Positions 1-7,462 of a stretch of 64,000 bases of DNA are shown one piece after another; the first letter of the stretch is position 1, and every line of letters starts with the position of its first letter. The translations under genes and the position numbers were made by a program. The stretch covers positions 22,398 through 86,397 of the forward strand of contig JBJXFF010000086.1 in NCBI GenBank assembly GCA_046153945.1, given 5' to 3'. The notes under the pieces are model-generated. The model made no database searches, was not told the DNA's origin, and worked only from the letters and a program-made list of their open reading frames with translations. The DNA comes from SXOA01 sp046153945 (lineage in GTDB: Bacteria > Planctomycetota > Planctomycetia > Pirellulales > Pirellulaceae).

Positions 1-9
1 GGATTTTTT

Positions 10-33
10 GGGCAGGCTGGAAGCCTTCCCCAC
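10..33 (+). repeat. Short dispersed palindromic repeat, copy 1
   Basis: The core AGGCTGGAAGCCT is a 5-bp-arm palindrome flanked by GGGC and CCCCA. The same unit occurs inverted at 28931-28955, just after the acetyl-CoA synthetase gene. It sits just past the end of the last pilin-like gene. Two copies in one window suggest a dispersed family; its function is unknown. Confidence 0.6.
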
Positions 34-40
34 TTCAGCA

Positions 41-376
41 CTACGAATCGCTGTCCTCGAACTCACCGGCGGAGTCGCTGGAGTTCGGTGCATCGGTTCG
101 CGTGCAGTCGGTGTAGACCATCGCATCGTCGGTGAAGGTGCTGCCGGCGACCGTGAAGGTGCCGCCACCGAAGGTGAAGACGAGGGCGGGGTAGGTGTAG
201 CTCTGATCCATGGCCCCGGCGGCCTGGGCGAGATCGCCCAGCTCGTCAATGATGGAGTCGCGGGCGGCGGAGAGGCCGGAGACGATCCCCAGGGTGAGCA
301 GCGTAAGCAGCAAAGTCCATTCGAAGGAGAGGACCCCGTCCTCTTCCTTCCACATATTCGTCATCAAGCGTTGCAT
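41..376 (-). CDS. Flp/TadE-like type IVb prepilin paralogue 1
   Basis: 111 aa. A 14-residue leader ends in KEEDG, followed by VLSFEWTLLLTLL. That gives a Gly at -1, a Glu at +5 and a long hydrophobic helix, as in Flp and TadE-like pilins cleaved by a prepilin peptidase. After the helix comes the acidic segment ARDSIIDELGD, shared with the five paralogues upstream. Its middle is the most divergent of the six (Gly/Thr/Phe-rich), but it keeps the C-terminal signature STFTDDAMVYTDC with one Cys. It ends in an acidic Ser/Asp tail. It is last in the array in the direction of transcription. ATG at 376 has no clear ribosome site; ATG at 364 is an alternative. Pilin-like architecture is read from the sequence; an actual pilus role is inference. 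Confidence 0.8.
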   Translation of the reverse strand: MQRLMTNMWKEEDGVLSFEWTLLLTLLTLGIVSGLSAARDSIIDELGDLAQAAGAMDQSYTYPALVFTFGGGTFTVAGSTFTDDAMVYTDCTRTDAPNSSDSAGEFEDSDS

Positions 377-507
377 GGCAAAGATCCGCGTGTAAGGATT
401 CTGCCGGCAATATCAGCCGGCGCATCGGAGGTGAAAATCAAACTGGTGCTTTCTCACGATGCGCCCGTGTTCCAACTACGTTGCCAACACACTCCGTGTG
501 CAGGCCT

Positions 508-530
508 GTCCGCTCACGGAGTGAGCGGAC
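508..530. repeat. REP-like hairpin downstream of pilin paralogue 2
   Basis: A perfect 10-bp-arm palindrome, GTCCGCTCAC-GGA-GTGAGCGGAC. It lies 13 nt beyond the stop codon of pilin paralogue 2. An identical copy at 2793-2815 follows the stop of paralogue 6, so it may be a transcript 3' end stabiliser or a dispersed REP element. A relative lies at 63952-63972. Confidence 0.75.
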
Positions 531-543
531 TACTTTAGTCCCA

Positions 544-891
544 TTAGGAATCGAAGTCATCCAAAGGACTGCCAGGGGTGTTGATTCCCTGTCCAATCAG
601 GAAAATGTCCCGATCGCAATCCGTGTAGATCAAAGCATCTGTGAAGGAACTGTCCGAGGAGGACGATCCGTCCGCGGTATGCACGTCCACATTCAGCGGA
701 AAGCTGACCGTATAGGACTGGTCAACCGCCAGCATCATCTGGGCGATATCACCGAGTTCGTCGATGATTCCGTCCCGCACAGCCGCGACGCCGCTGACGA
801 TGCCGATCACCAGGACGGTGAGGAGCAAGGTCCACTCAAAGGCGAGCAAGCCGTCTTCCTCGTTCCAAAGTTGTTTGAGTCCAGCTTTCAT
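544..891 (-). CDS. Flp/TadE-like type IVb prepilin paralogue 2
   Basis: 115 aa. The leader MKAGLKQLWNEEDG is followed by LLAFEWTLLLTVLVIG, so cleavage is expected after Gly14, leaving Glu at +5. Then AVRDGIIDELGDIAQM and a beta-rich C-terminal half with FPLNVDVHT and SSFTDALIYTDC. A purine-rich AGGGA precedes ATG at 891. It lies 53 bp downstream of paralogue 3, consistent with cotranscription. The leader and helix are pilin hallmarks; the C-terminal half is not one I recognise from a named family. Confidence 0.82.
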   Translation of the reverse strand: MKAGLKQLWNEEDGLLAFEWTLLLTVLVIGIVSGVAAVRDGIIDELGDIAQMMLAVDQSYTVSFPLNVDVHTADGSSSSDSSFTDALIYTDCDRDIFLIGQGINTPGSPLDDFDS

Positions 892-944
892 CGTAATTCC
901 CTAAAAGTTAATTGCTAGGTTGTCCGTGTTGAGTTTGTGAATAA

Positions 945-1322
945 TTAGCTGTCAAAGTCATCCATCGGGCTGCCAGGGAAATTAATTCCCTGGTCGGCTA
1001 CCACCGGAATGCTCGGTCGGTCGCAGTCCGTATAAATCATGGCATCCGTGAAGCTCGAATCGCTGCCGCCACCCATTTGCTGGGCCGGCAGAGGTCCCGC
1101 TCCGTCCGGATCTACCGTAATCGCCAGCGGCTGGCTGACGAGGTAGGTCCCGTCGACGGCAACCATCGCCTGCGCGATGTCCCCCAGCTCGTCCACGATT
1201 CCATCCCGGGCTGCGGCAATGCCGGCGACGATGCCGATGGTGACGAGGGTGAGGAGCATGGTCCATTCAAAGGACAACACCCCGTCTTCCTCGCGCCACG
1301 CTTGTACAAAAAACTGTGCCAT
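945..1322 (-). CDS. Flp/TadE-like type IVb prepilin paralogue 3
   Basis: 125 aa. The leader MAQFFVQAWREEDG is followed by VLSFEWTMLLTLVTIG: Gly14 cleavage site and Glu+5 conserved. The helix is followed by AARDGIVDELGDIAQAM. The C-terminal half carries an insertion rich in Gly, Pro and Gln relative to the paralogues, then the shared SSFTDAMIYTDCDR. GAGG lies about 10 nt before ATG at 1322. It ends in DDFDS, like paralogue 2, so these two form the closest pair. Gap to paralogue 4 is 39 bp. Confidence 0.82.
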   Translation of the reverse strand: MAQFFVQAWREEDGVLSFEWTMLLTLVTIGIVAGIAAARDGIVDELGDIAQAMVAVDGTYLVSQPLAITVDPDGAGPLPAQQMGGGSDSSFTDAMIYTDCDRPSIPVVADQGINFPGSPMDDFDS

Positions 1323-1361
1323 TTTCAGGTGCCTCTTTCGAGAAGTTGTTCCCTGTGCCGA

Positions 1362-1694
1362 TTACGAATCGTCGTCCTCGACGGTGATCGGAATCTGCTG
1401 CGGCGCGAACAGGTCGCGGGTGCAGTCGGTGTAAATCAGCGCGTCGGTGAACGAGCTGTCGCTGGCGCTGGAGGGATCCGTGGTATGGACATCCACGTTG
1501 AGCGGGAAGTCAATCGTGAACGATTGATCCACGGCAACCATCGCCTGGGCGGCATCTCCCAGTTCGTCGATAATGCCGTCACGGGCGGCCGATAGCCCCG
1601 AGACGATTCCGATGGTGAGGAGAGTGACGAGGAGGGTCCATTCAAAGGACAGCACCCCTTCCTCTTCCCGCCACATGTTCTTGCAAATCCGCAT
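1362..1694 (-). CDS. Flp/TadE-like type IVb prepilin paralogue 4
   Basis: 110 aa from ATG at 1694. The reading frame stays open to 1760, but the short leader MRICKNMWREEEG matches the paralogues and AAAGGG lies upstream, so the internal ATG is chosen. Cleavage is expected after Gly13, giving VLSFEWTLLVTLLTIG with Glu+5. Then AARDGIIDELGDAAQAM, the FPLNVDVHT strand and SSFTDALIYTDC. The tail is acidic (EDDDS). The intergenic region upstream holds a strong hairpin (1805-1830) separating it from paralogue 5. Confidence 0.82.
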   Translation of the reverse strand: MRICKNMWREEEGVLSFEWTLLVTLLTIGIVSGLSAARDGIIDELGDAAQAMVAVDQSFTIDFPLNVDVHTTDPSSASDSSFTDALIYTDCTRDLFAPQQIPITVEDDDS

Positions 1695-1804
1695 TTCAGA
1701 GCCCTTTATCCGAGTTGAATTGATGTACGGTGAAGATTGCCATTCAGGAATGTCTGCCACCGACCAGCAGGCCAGGGGAAGGCATCCCGGAATCGCAACC
1801 GGTC

Positions 1805-1830
1805 CACCCGGCCAATATTTTGGCCGGGTG
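1805..1830. terminator. Strong hairpin between pilin paralogues 5 and 4
   Basis: Perfect 11-bp stem CACCCGGCCAA / TTGGCCGGGTG with a TATT loop, 34 nt past the stop of paralogue 5. There is no T-tract, so it may be an attenuator or RNA-stabilising hairpin rather than a classical intrinsic terminator. Confidence 0.5.
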
Positions 1831-1863
1831 AACTCGCTTGCTTAGCACAAGGCCAACTGACGA

Positions 1864-2199
1864 TTACGAATCGCTGTCCAGAACCGAGGTCGGAGTCTGC
1901 CCGGTCGGAGCGTTGGTCCGGGTGCAGTCCGTGTAGGTCAGCGCGTCGGTGAACGAGCTGTCGCTGGCGCTGGTGCCGTCCACGGTGTGGACATCAACGT
2001 TCAGCGGGAAGTCGATCGTGTACGACTGATCGAGGGCCAACATGGCCTGGGCAACGTCGCCCAATTCGTCGATGATCGCATCGCGGGCGGCGGAAATGCC
2101 GGAAACGATGCCGATCGTGAGGAGGGTCACCAAGAGGACCCATTCGAAGGAGAGGACGCCGTCCTCTTCCTTCCACATGCGAGACAGAACATTCTTCAT
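1864..2199 (-). CDS. Flp/TadE-like type IVb prepilin paralogue 5
   Basis: 111 aa from ATG at 2199. The frame is open to 2415, but AAGGAG sits about 7 nt before this ATG and the leader MKNVLSRMWKEEDG matches the family. Cleavage after Gly14 leaves VLSFEWVLLVTLLTIG with Glu+5. Then AARDAIIDELGDVAQAM, FPLNVDVHT, and SSFTDALTYTDC with a single Cys. It is nearly identical to paralogue 6 through most of its length, including the untranslated leader with the ribosome site, so this pair is a recent duplication. Confidence 0.85.
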   Translation of the reverse strand: MKNVLSRMWKEEDGVLSFEWVLLVTLLTIGIVSGISAARDAIIDELGDVAQAMLALDQSYTIDFPLNVDVHTVDGTSASDSSFTDALTYTDCTRTNAPTGQTPTSVLDSDS

Positions 2200-2792
2200 C
2201 CCAAACTCCTTGTACCAGAAAGCGAAAACACGTGTAGAAAGCCCGACATCGGGGTTTCTTGCCGGTCGCGCGAAGTGCCCACGGCGAACGACTATTTCTT
2301 GAGGGGGCCTATTGCACAGACCGTGCCGAGAGGGGTATGAAATCCTGAAGAAGACGTAATCCAGGAGATAAGTATTGCTGTAGCAACACTTTGAGAGAGA
2401 AGGGCAGCTTTTCACCCCGGAGTAGACGAGCGCAGGGCGCTTTAGTGACTTAACATGGCTTGCGCCGGGGGGTGTTCAAGGGGTAAAGGGGAGTTAACAA
2501 GGAGGGGGGTCGGCCATCCTTTATCCTACTCGTACTCTTACTCCTGCTCGTACTCCTCTTCCTCCGGATGCGACGGGTCGCAAACTCAGGACGAGTAGGA
2601 GAAAGAGCAGGAGTACGAGTAGGATTGGGACGAAGATGCGAGCAAAACCCCCCTGGGATCCCCGGCAATCGTCAACCTTGCGGCTGACGACGCCGGGTAA
2701 TCCGCGGGAGTATCAAAAACGGGCGATTTTGGCCCCTTTTTCCCGTGGGCACGGGGAGAGAAGGGGTGCTTCCTGGTCGCGATGATCAAATT
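2200..2792. other. Gene-free spacer upstream of pilin paralogue 5
   Basis: About 0.6 kb without a convincing gene. It holds the probable promoter and leader of paralogue 5 (next to 2199) and an imperfect polypyrimidine/polypurine inverted repeat at about 2523-2625. The open frames here have no family features, ribosome site or neighbour support. Confidence 0.6.
2523..2625. repeat. Polypyrimidine/polypurine inverted repeat
   Basis: The left part reads as iterated CTACTCGTACTCCTGCTC-type hexamer variants and the right part as the reverse-complement type (GAGTAGGAG...GAGTACGAGTAGGAT). The outermost 15 bases (ATCCTACTCGTACTC) pair perfectly and the inner part pairs imperfectly. The strands are almost purely pyrimidine or purine plus regular TA/GTA steps. 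It is non-coding. I believe similar low-complexity motifs occur in planctomycete intergenic DNA, but that was not checked. Confidence 0.65.
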
Positions 2793-2815
2793 GTCCGCTC
2801 ACGGAGTGAGCGGAC
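2793..2815. repeat. REP-like hairpin downstream of pilin paralogue 6
   Basis: Identical to 508-530: 10-bp perfect arms with a GGA loop, 7 nt beyond the stop codon of paralogue 6. The same position behind two paralogues suggests either duplication together with the genes or a role at the transcript end. Confidence 0.75.
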
Positions 2816-2822
2816 TACGATG

Positions 2823-3158
2823 TTACGAATCGCTGTCCAGCACGAACTGCGGCACCTGTCCCAGAGGAGCAGTGGTCCGGCCGCAGTCCGTATAAATCAA
2901 CGCATCCGTGAACGAGCTGTCGCTGGCGCTGGTGGCGTCCACGGTGTGAACGTCCACATTCAGCGGGAAGTCGATCGTGTAGGACTGATCGAGCGAGAGC
3001 ATGGCCTGGGCCACGTCCCCGAACTCGTCAATGATGGCGTCGCGGGCGGCGGAAACGCCGGACACGATGCCGATGACCAATAGGGTCAACAGCAGAATCC
3101 ACTCGAAGGAGAGAACGCCGTCGTCCTCATTCCACAAACGAACAAACATTTTCTTCAT
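2823..3158 (-). CDS. Flp/TadE-like type IVb prepilin paralogue 6
   Basis: 111 aa from ATG at 3158, preceded by AAGGAGC. The leader MKKMFVRLWNEDDG is the most basic of the set. Then VLSFEWILLLTLLVIG with Gly-1 and Glu+5, and AARDAIIDEFGDVAQAM. The C-terminal half has FPLNVDVHT and SSFTDALIYTDCGR. It is the first gene of the array in the direction of transcription. No prepilin peptidase, TadA ATPase or secretin lies in the window, so assembly proteins would have to be encoded elsewhere. Confidence 0.85.
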   Translation of the reverse strand: MKKMFVRLWNEDDGVLSFEWILLLTLLVIGIVSGVSAARDAIIDEFGDVAQAMLSLDQSYTIDFPLNVDVHTVDATSASDSSFTDALIYTDCGRTTAPLGQVPQFVLDSDS

Positions 3159-3444
3159 ACCAAAGCTCCTTGTACCAGAATGTAAACGGAAAACAGGGAG
3201 CGACTCCCGCTGGAATCGCCTCTGCCCGAGTGTGCCGCTCAGGCAGATTGACGGCGTGTTCAATAAGCACGTCGTATGCCGAACAATCGTTACAAGCGGC
3301 TACGATTGCTTGGCAAAAATCGTTAAGCAAGCTGACGGAAGGACTTAGGAGCGCGCGAAGAAGTTGACAGGCGGTATTTTGGTTAGCGCGGGATGTTCAG
3401 CGGACTTTACACATTTGCTTTCGGTACTTTACGAAATGTTAACC

Positions 3445-3521
3445 GGGTGGCACGCCCACGGCTTGGCGTGGGCGTGTTAGCGACGGAATCACGCCCACGC
3501 CAAGCCGTGGGCGTGGCACCC
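3445..3521. repeat. Perfect 32-bp inverted repeat (GTGGCACGCCCACG family), copy 1
   Basis: Arms 3445-3476 and 3490-3521 are exact reverse complements around a 13-nt loop. The core is CACGCCCACGGCTTGGCGTG. It lies in the 0.36-kb spacer between the ATPase gene and the pilin array, where I see no gene. A full second copy lies at 54978-55064 and a single arm at 56095-56126, so this is a dispersed family. Confidence 0.85.
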
Positions 3522-3522
3522 A

Positions 3523-4128
3523 TCAAGTTAGTGAATCACCTGTATGTCGCCGTTGGTGAACATCGTAAAGGGAAAAGAGCATCTCCCGCAGGTTGGTGGG
3601 ATGTTTGGCGAAAGCCGCGGCAACGTCTTCGTAGGATGGGACTCCAGTCCCGTCCGTCCCCTCCAGCAGCCTGGCAACGATGCTTTGGGCCAGTTCCAGC
3701 GTCGGCTGTGTGGTGAAGAGCGGGGGGAGCCCCATCGGCTGGTGGGCGGTGATGAGCAGGCCGGCCTTTTGCCCCTGCACCCAGCCTTGCAGCCGGCGTT
3801 TGCTCCACCAGGAGAGCTGCTCGTAGCCATCGACGACGACCTGGGTATGTTCATTCCAAGCTTTGGCGTCGGACTTGGACACAGGGAGCGTGCGGTCCCC
3901 TTGATGCAAGGCAAACTGCACCACCTTTCTCCCTGCTTCGTCCATCCGCGGCAACAACTCCGCCAGCAGCGACGACTTGCCACTGCCGTGCGGGCCGATG
4001 ATTTCTCCCTGCCAGTGGTTGGCCTCGAGCGTCTGCAACAACGTGTCGGCGTTTTGGCCCGGTGGATAGAGGTAGGGAATCGCCCCAGGGCGGGTGAAAC
4101 GGGTAGCGAAGGGGTTGGAGGAGGACAT
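3523..4128 (-). CDS. P-loop ATPase of unknown role
   Basis: 201 aa from ATG at 4128; a GTG at 4137 would add three residues. A Walker A motif GPHGSGKSS lies near residue 48 and a hydrophobic strand ending in Asp (QVVVDGYEQL) near residue 97 serves as Walker B. Two further strands include LLITAHQP, a sensor-like position. It is too small, and lacks the nuclease domain, to be a phage terminase large subunit, although it follows the phage-head block on the same strand. It resembles an AAA/ABC-like ATP-binding protein that I associate with planctomycete chromosomes, but I cannot name a function. Confidence 0.7.
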   Translation of the reverse strand: MSSSNPFATRFTRPGAIPYLYPPGQNADTLLQTLEANHWQGEIIGPHGSGKSSLLAELLPRMDEAGRKVVQFALHQGDRTLPVSKSDAKAWNEHTQVVVDGYEQLSWWSKRRLQGWVQGQKAGLLITAHQPMGLPPLFTTQPTLELAQSIVARLLEGTDGTGVPSYEDVAAAFAKHPTNLREMLFSLYDVHQRRHTGDSLT

Positions 4129-4160
4129 GACAAACACAGTTTAGTGCAAGATCACCGGCT

Positions 4161-4181
4161 CCACCGAGGCGAACTCGGTGG
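4161..4181. repeat. 8-bp hairpin between portal and ATPase genes
   Basis: CCACCGAG-GCGAA-CTCGGTGG forms a perfect 8-bp stem, 22 nt past the stop of the portal gene. There is no T-run. It could mark the 3' end of the phage-head transcript. Confidence 0.4.
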
Positions 4182-4202
4182 TTGCCCAATTTGGAATGTC
4201 AA

Positions 4203-5393
4203 TTACGTTGCCGCCGGCAGCCGATCGGCCCGCGCCCCAAACTTCTTCGCATAGATATCCACCAGGCTCTTGGGCCGGATGTCGTAGCGGGGTTCGGCTG
4301 CGAAGTTGAGGCGGGCGAGGGGGCGGAGGATGTCACGGTCGACGCAGCGGATCAGTTCGGCGAGCTCCATGTGGCAGGCAGAGAGGGCGACGACAAACGG
4401 AATCCAGCGGCCGGAGAAGCCGCTGCCGGTGGAGGCGGCCTGGATGATTTCCGGCGGCACTTCCAGGGCTTTCCAGATTTCGAGGTCCACGTCCTTCTTC
4501 CACATGAAGATGCTGGTGATGCCGGTGACTCCCTGCGGCGGCGAGTAGTCGATGAGTTTGTGGCCGTCCTTATCCCGCAGGAGCGGCAGCGTGAGAGCGC
4601 CGCCGGACATGCGGGTTTCGACGACCTCGCGAGCGATGTCCCGCCAGGAGACTTCCTTGCCCCCCTCGAGCTGCACCTTGCGGTCGGGTGGATACCAGAC
4701 GATGTCGCCGATGTAGGCGTCCTTCATCATCCGGAGCCGCAGAGTTTGCTTGACGCCCCCTTCCATCCATTTTTCGTACCAGGCGGGATAGGCCCGGGCG
4801 AGAAGGGCACAGCCGTAGGGACAGTTGCAGTCGGCGTCGAAGGTGGCAATGAGGGCGCGCGGGGCGAGTAATTGGATCTCTTGGCTGGCGTTAGTATCAG
4901 CCAGCTTACGCTGGCCGCTCGCCGGGTAGGTTGCCGATGGCTTCATTACGAAGCCGACTGGCTGTTCGCCACTGACGAGGAGACGAGAGGCAGCGGTTGG
5001 ACGATCGAGGAGCTGCTGGAATTCGACGAGGCCGGAGAACTCGCCCCGATCCGCCAGGCGATAGACAACCTCGAACGGCTGGAAACCGAAGAGCTTGGCC
5101 CGCAGCAGTTGATGGGCGGCCGTTCCCCAAATGCGGTCCCACTGAGCCTGCACAAAGCGGACCATCTCCGGCTGCTCGCCGGTGACATCAACTTCCGCGG
5201 ACATAAGCAGACCGTTGCGAGCGCCGATGCCGATGCGGACCTGCGGGTCATAGCGCATCATGTCGGCCACATGCAGATTGAACGGAGGAAGCCCGTTCAT
5301 CTCCATCGGCATGGGGTCGATGCGAGTTGGCTTGGGAGCCGGTTGTTTGGCCGGAGAGAGGAAGGCATCGCGGAGACGGGAGAAGAAGGACAT
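4203..5393 (-). CDS. Phage portal protein, Mu gp29-like (DUF935)
   Basis: 396 aa from ATG at 5393, with AAGGAA upstream; the frame stays open to 5564 but that part is intergenic repeat. Portal proteins form the dodecameric DNA-entry ring of phage heads. The order of segments fits the Mu-type portal family: an N-terminal region with DPQVRIGIGARNGLL, a central part with AKLFGFQPFEVVY, a block with PYGCALLARAYPAWYEKW, and a C-terminal part with SSTGSGFSGRWIP-like residues (AASTGSGFSGRW). Members are usually about 450-520 aa, so this one is on the short side. No terminase adjoins it. Intact reading frame. Confidence 0.72.
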   Translation of the reverse strand: MSFFSRLRDAFLSPAKQPAPKPTRIDPMPMEMNGLPPFNLHVADMMRYDPQVRIGIGARNGLLMSAEVDVTGEQPEMVRFVQAQWDRIWGTAAHQLLRAKLFGFQPFEVVYRLADRGEFSGLVEFQQLLDRPTAASRLLVSGEQPVGFVMKPSATYPASGQRKLADTNASQEIQLLAPRALIATFDADCNCPYGCALLARAYPAWYEKWMEGGVKQTLRLRMMKDAYIGDIVWYPPDRKVQLEGGKEVSWRDIAREVVETRMSGGALTLPLLRDKDGHKLIDYSPPQGVTGITSIFMWKKDVDLEIWKALEVPPEIIQAASTGSGFSGRWIPFVVALSACHMELAELIRCVDRDILRPLARLNFAAEPRYDIRPKSLVDIYAKKFGARADRLPAAT

Positions 5394-5424
5394 GGGTGGT
5401 TCCTTGAGGTTGAGGGTTTTTGAA

Positions 5425-5537
5425 AACGCAAAGGCGCGGAGGCGCAAAGAGGCAAAGGAAGAAGGAGGAAAGGGAAAAAGGCTTTGGCTCACCGTTTTTG
5501 CTTTCTTTGCGCCTTCGCGCCTTGGCAGCTTTGCGTT
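5425..5537. repeat. Imperfect inverted repeat between portal and DUF1320 genes
   Basis: The left arm 5425-5450 (AACGCAAAGGCGCGGAGGCG...) pairs with the right arm 5504-5537 (TCTTTGCGCCTTCGCGCC...GCTTTGCGTT). The right arm runs into the stop codon of the DUF1320-like gene. The wording resembles the repeat at 17799-17855, so it belongs to a host-type dispersed family rather than phage DNA. Confidence 0.7.
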
Positions 5538-5979
5538 ACTCCGAAATAACACGGATGATTGCATCGGTGCCGCTGAGGTCCACGGCGAAGTTGCTGACCG
5601 ACGGGACGTTGTCGACGCTTTCGTTGGCCTGCGGGACTTTCAGCCGGCCGCAGGCGATTTCGAAGAGGTCGCTCATCAGTCCGTCGTATTGCGATTGAAA
5701 CGGCGCGGGGGCGGCGTTGCCGCGGCGGATGGAAAGCAAATAGGCGGCGATGGCGGCATTGGCGTCGCGGCACCAGGTGTTGGAGGCGAGTTCCGAGAGG
5801 ATGTATCTCTGCTCGAGATAGACATTCATTCGCTCAGCGGCTCGTTCGATCGCGCGGGTGATGTAGCCTTCCTCCGTGGCGGAAAGCGTGCCGCTGGAAT
5901 CGTCGTCCGCGCTGGCGAGAACGTCAGCCGCGGTCCAGACCGCTTCGATATCGGCTTTGAGGCAATAGGTTTGGGGCAT
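5536..5979 (-). CDS. DUF1320 / Mu gp36-like phage protein
   Basis: 147 aa from ATG at 5979. The frame is open to 6117, but the upstream part lies in an inverted repeat. All-helical small protein: residues 25-75 include TEEGYITRAIERAAERMNVY and a following LSELASNTWCRDANAAIAAY helix, then SIRRGN and a variable C-terminus. This matches the layout of DUF1320 proteins, which sit next to the major capsid gene in Mu-like phages, probably as head-tail connector components. It lies directly downstream of the capsid gene here, as in Mu. Family assignment is moderate; the role is by context. Confidence 0.62.
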   Translation of the reverse strand: MPQTYCLKADIEAVWTAADVLASADDDSSGTLSATEEGYITRAIERAAERMNVYLEQRYILSELASNTWCRDANAAIAAYLLSIRRGNAAPAPFQSQYDGLMSDLFEIACGRLKVPQANESVDNVPSVSNFAVDLSGTDAIIRVISE

Positions 5980-6027
5980 GGGGCACCGGGGGTGGATTGG
6001 TGAAGGATGGTGAGTGAACTCGGAGGA

Positions 6028-6119
6028 GAATGACCAATGACCAAGCCTCAATGACCAATAAAGGCAGAGAATGCAGAATCGGAATCTATTGGTCATTGGG
6101 ATTTGGTCATTGGTCATTC
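6028..6119. repeat. Inverted repeat of AATGACCA units
   Basis: Left arm 6028-6060 and right arm 6087-6119. The outer 16 bases (GAATGACCAATGACCA) and inner 12 bases (CAATGACCAATA) pair exactly. It fills most of the spacer between the DUF1320-like gene and the capsid gene. Confidence 0.75.
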
Positions 6120-6183
6120 AGTTCAGTCCCGCCATCCTCGCGAATGGTCGGGACCTAAAACCATTTCTCTATCAGAGCGAGCG

Positions 6184-7302
6184 CTAGTAGCTCCCGCCGG
6201 TAATCAGCCCATACGCGACCGCGCTTGGCGTGTAGAGAACCGGGATGCCGTTGAAAACGGCGCTCAGGTTCCAGCCGCTGGGGTCGTGCGTGGGATAGGC
6301 GAACGGGTAGAAGCCGTAGCGTTCGGCTTTTACGCCCCCCGGACCTTCGGTGACAATCTCGCTCCCTTCCAGGTACTGCACCCAGCGGGCACCGGGTTCG
6401 GGGAGGAAGATGGCGTGGGTATCGGGGATCAGCTTGGCGAAGGCTTCGCTCGAGCCGTTCCAGATATCGAGTCCATAATCGACGACGTGGAACGTGACCC
6501 AGGGAATCGCCCGCAGAATCGCGGAAAATTCACCGTGGCCGACCCGGCGGAGCGATTCGAACACGACGTTCGAGCTTCCTCCCTGCGCCTGCACCTTGAG
6601 GTTGTTCACGATGTACTGCCAGCCGGTGCCGGTCAGGACAACGTGAGCCAGCCCCATTCCCGTCAGCTGCACCATCGCGGTGTTGATGCTCTGCAGATGG
6701 CGGGGGATGTCGGTGCTGGTAGTCGCCCAGTCGGCGTTCAAAATGTTGCCAGCACCCAGCATGTTGAGCTGGGTTTTGTTGCCGGAGGGGATTTTGAAAT
6801 CGACCGTCTCCTCGCCGCCGGAGAACCCGTGCCTGAGCTCGTCGCCATCGTTGGAGTACGAGTAGCTGCCGCGGAGCAGGGCGGCGGTTTGGAACTCGAT
6901 GAGATTGGTGAACCGCTGGGCGAGGTAGACTTCCTGGTGAGTCAGGTAGTTTTGCCCGTCCTGGTCGAGCCGGGAGTCCGGCCCGCCGATGGCGCGGTGG
7001 TTCAGCAGATCCTCATCAAGCAAGCAGATGGTTTCCGCCGAGCGAGGAAACGTACCCGTTTGGGCACTGACGTTCTGGGCCTTCTGCCGGCTGGAGGCCT
7101 GACCTCCGACGCGGCCGGTGGCCACCTTGCGGCTGTGGTTGAAGATGTCCCACGAGTAATTGCGGCCCGATTGCCGGCGGACATTTCCACTGCCGAGTCC
7201 CCACCCCATCAGTTTTTGGAGCGCGGTTCCGGGCAGATCAAGCTGCGAAATGGCCTTGAGAATGGTCTTGGGAGCCAAGACTTGTGCGGTGCTGAGTGAC
7301 AT
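6184..7302 (-). CDS. Phage major capsid protein (gpE / PF03864-like)
   Basis: 372 aa from ATG at 7302, with AGGAG about 7 nt upstream. The fold order fits the lambda gpE/HK97-type capsid E family: an N-terminal basic segment, the SAETICLLDEDLLNHRAIGG region near residue 88, the LTHQEVYLAQRFTNLIEFQT helix (~120-140), a nucleotide-free middle with the domain ending IVNNLKVQAQ (~220), and a C-terminal part with LPEPGARWVQY and a terminal VAYGLITGGSY. It would form the icosahedral shell. It is flanked by the decoration gene upstream and DUF1320 downstream, which supports the call. Full length, no frameshift. Confidence 0.75.
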   Translation of the reverse strand: MSLSTAQVLAPKTILKAISQLDLPGTALQKLMGWGLGSGNVRRQSGRNYSWDIFNHSRKVATGRVGGQASSRQKAQNVSAQTGTFPRSAETICLLDEDLLNHRAIGGPDSRLDQDGQNYLTHQEVYLAQRFTNLIEFQTAALLRGSYSYSNDGDELRHGFSGGEETVDFKIPSGNKTQLNMLGAGNILNADWATTSTDIPRHLQSINTAMVQLTGMGLAHVVLTGTGWQYIVNNLKVQAQGGSSNVVFESLRRVGHGEFSAILRAIPWVTFHVVDYGLDIWNGSSEAFAKLIPDTHAIFLPEPGARWVQYLEGSEIVTEGPGGVKAERYGFYPFAYPTHDPSGWNLSAVFNGIPVLYTPSAVAYGLITGGSY

Positions 7303-7355
7303 GGTTTTCTCCTGTGCTGTAGATGTTGAAAATGGAAAGTTGATTGGTTATTCAA

Positions 7356-7461
7356 GGGGTCAGGTGTCAGGGATCAGGAGTCAGCAAGAGATTTCTAAAT
7401 GTGCGCTCTTCTGCTCCGACCCCTGACTCCTGTCTCCTGACCCCTGTCCCCTGATCCCTGG
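7356..7461. repeat. Imperfect inverted repeat of CAGGxxTCAG units
   Basis: GGGGTCAGGTGTCAGGGATC and following bases (7356-7384) pair imperfectly with CTGACTCCTGTCTCCTGACC and following bases (7423-7461). It fills the spacer between the decoration and capsid genes and ends 2 nt before the decoration stop codon. Confidence 0.65.
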
Positions 7462-7462
7462 C

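Noticed and set aside
3523..4128. P-loop ATPase considered as phage terminase
   Set aside because: Only 201 aa, no nuclease domain and no terminase motifs; it merely adjoins the head block.
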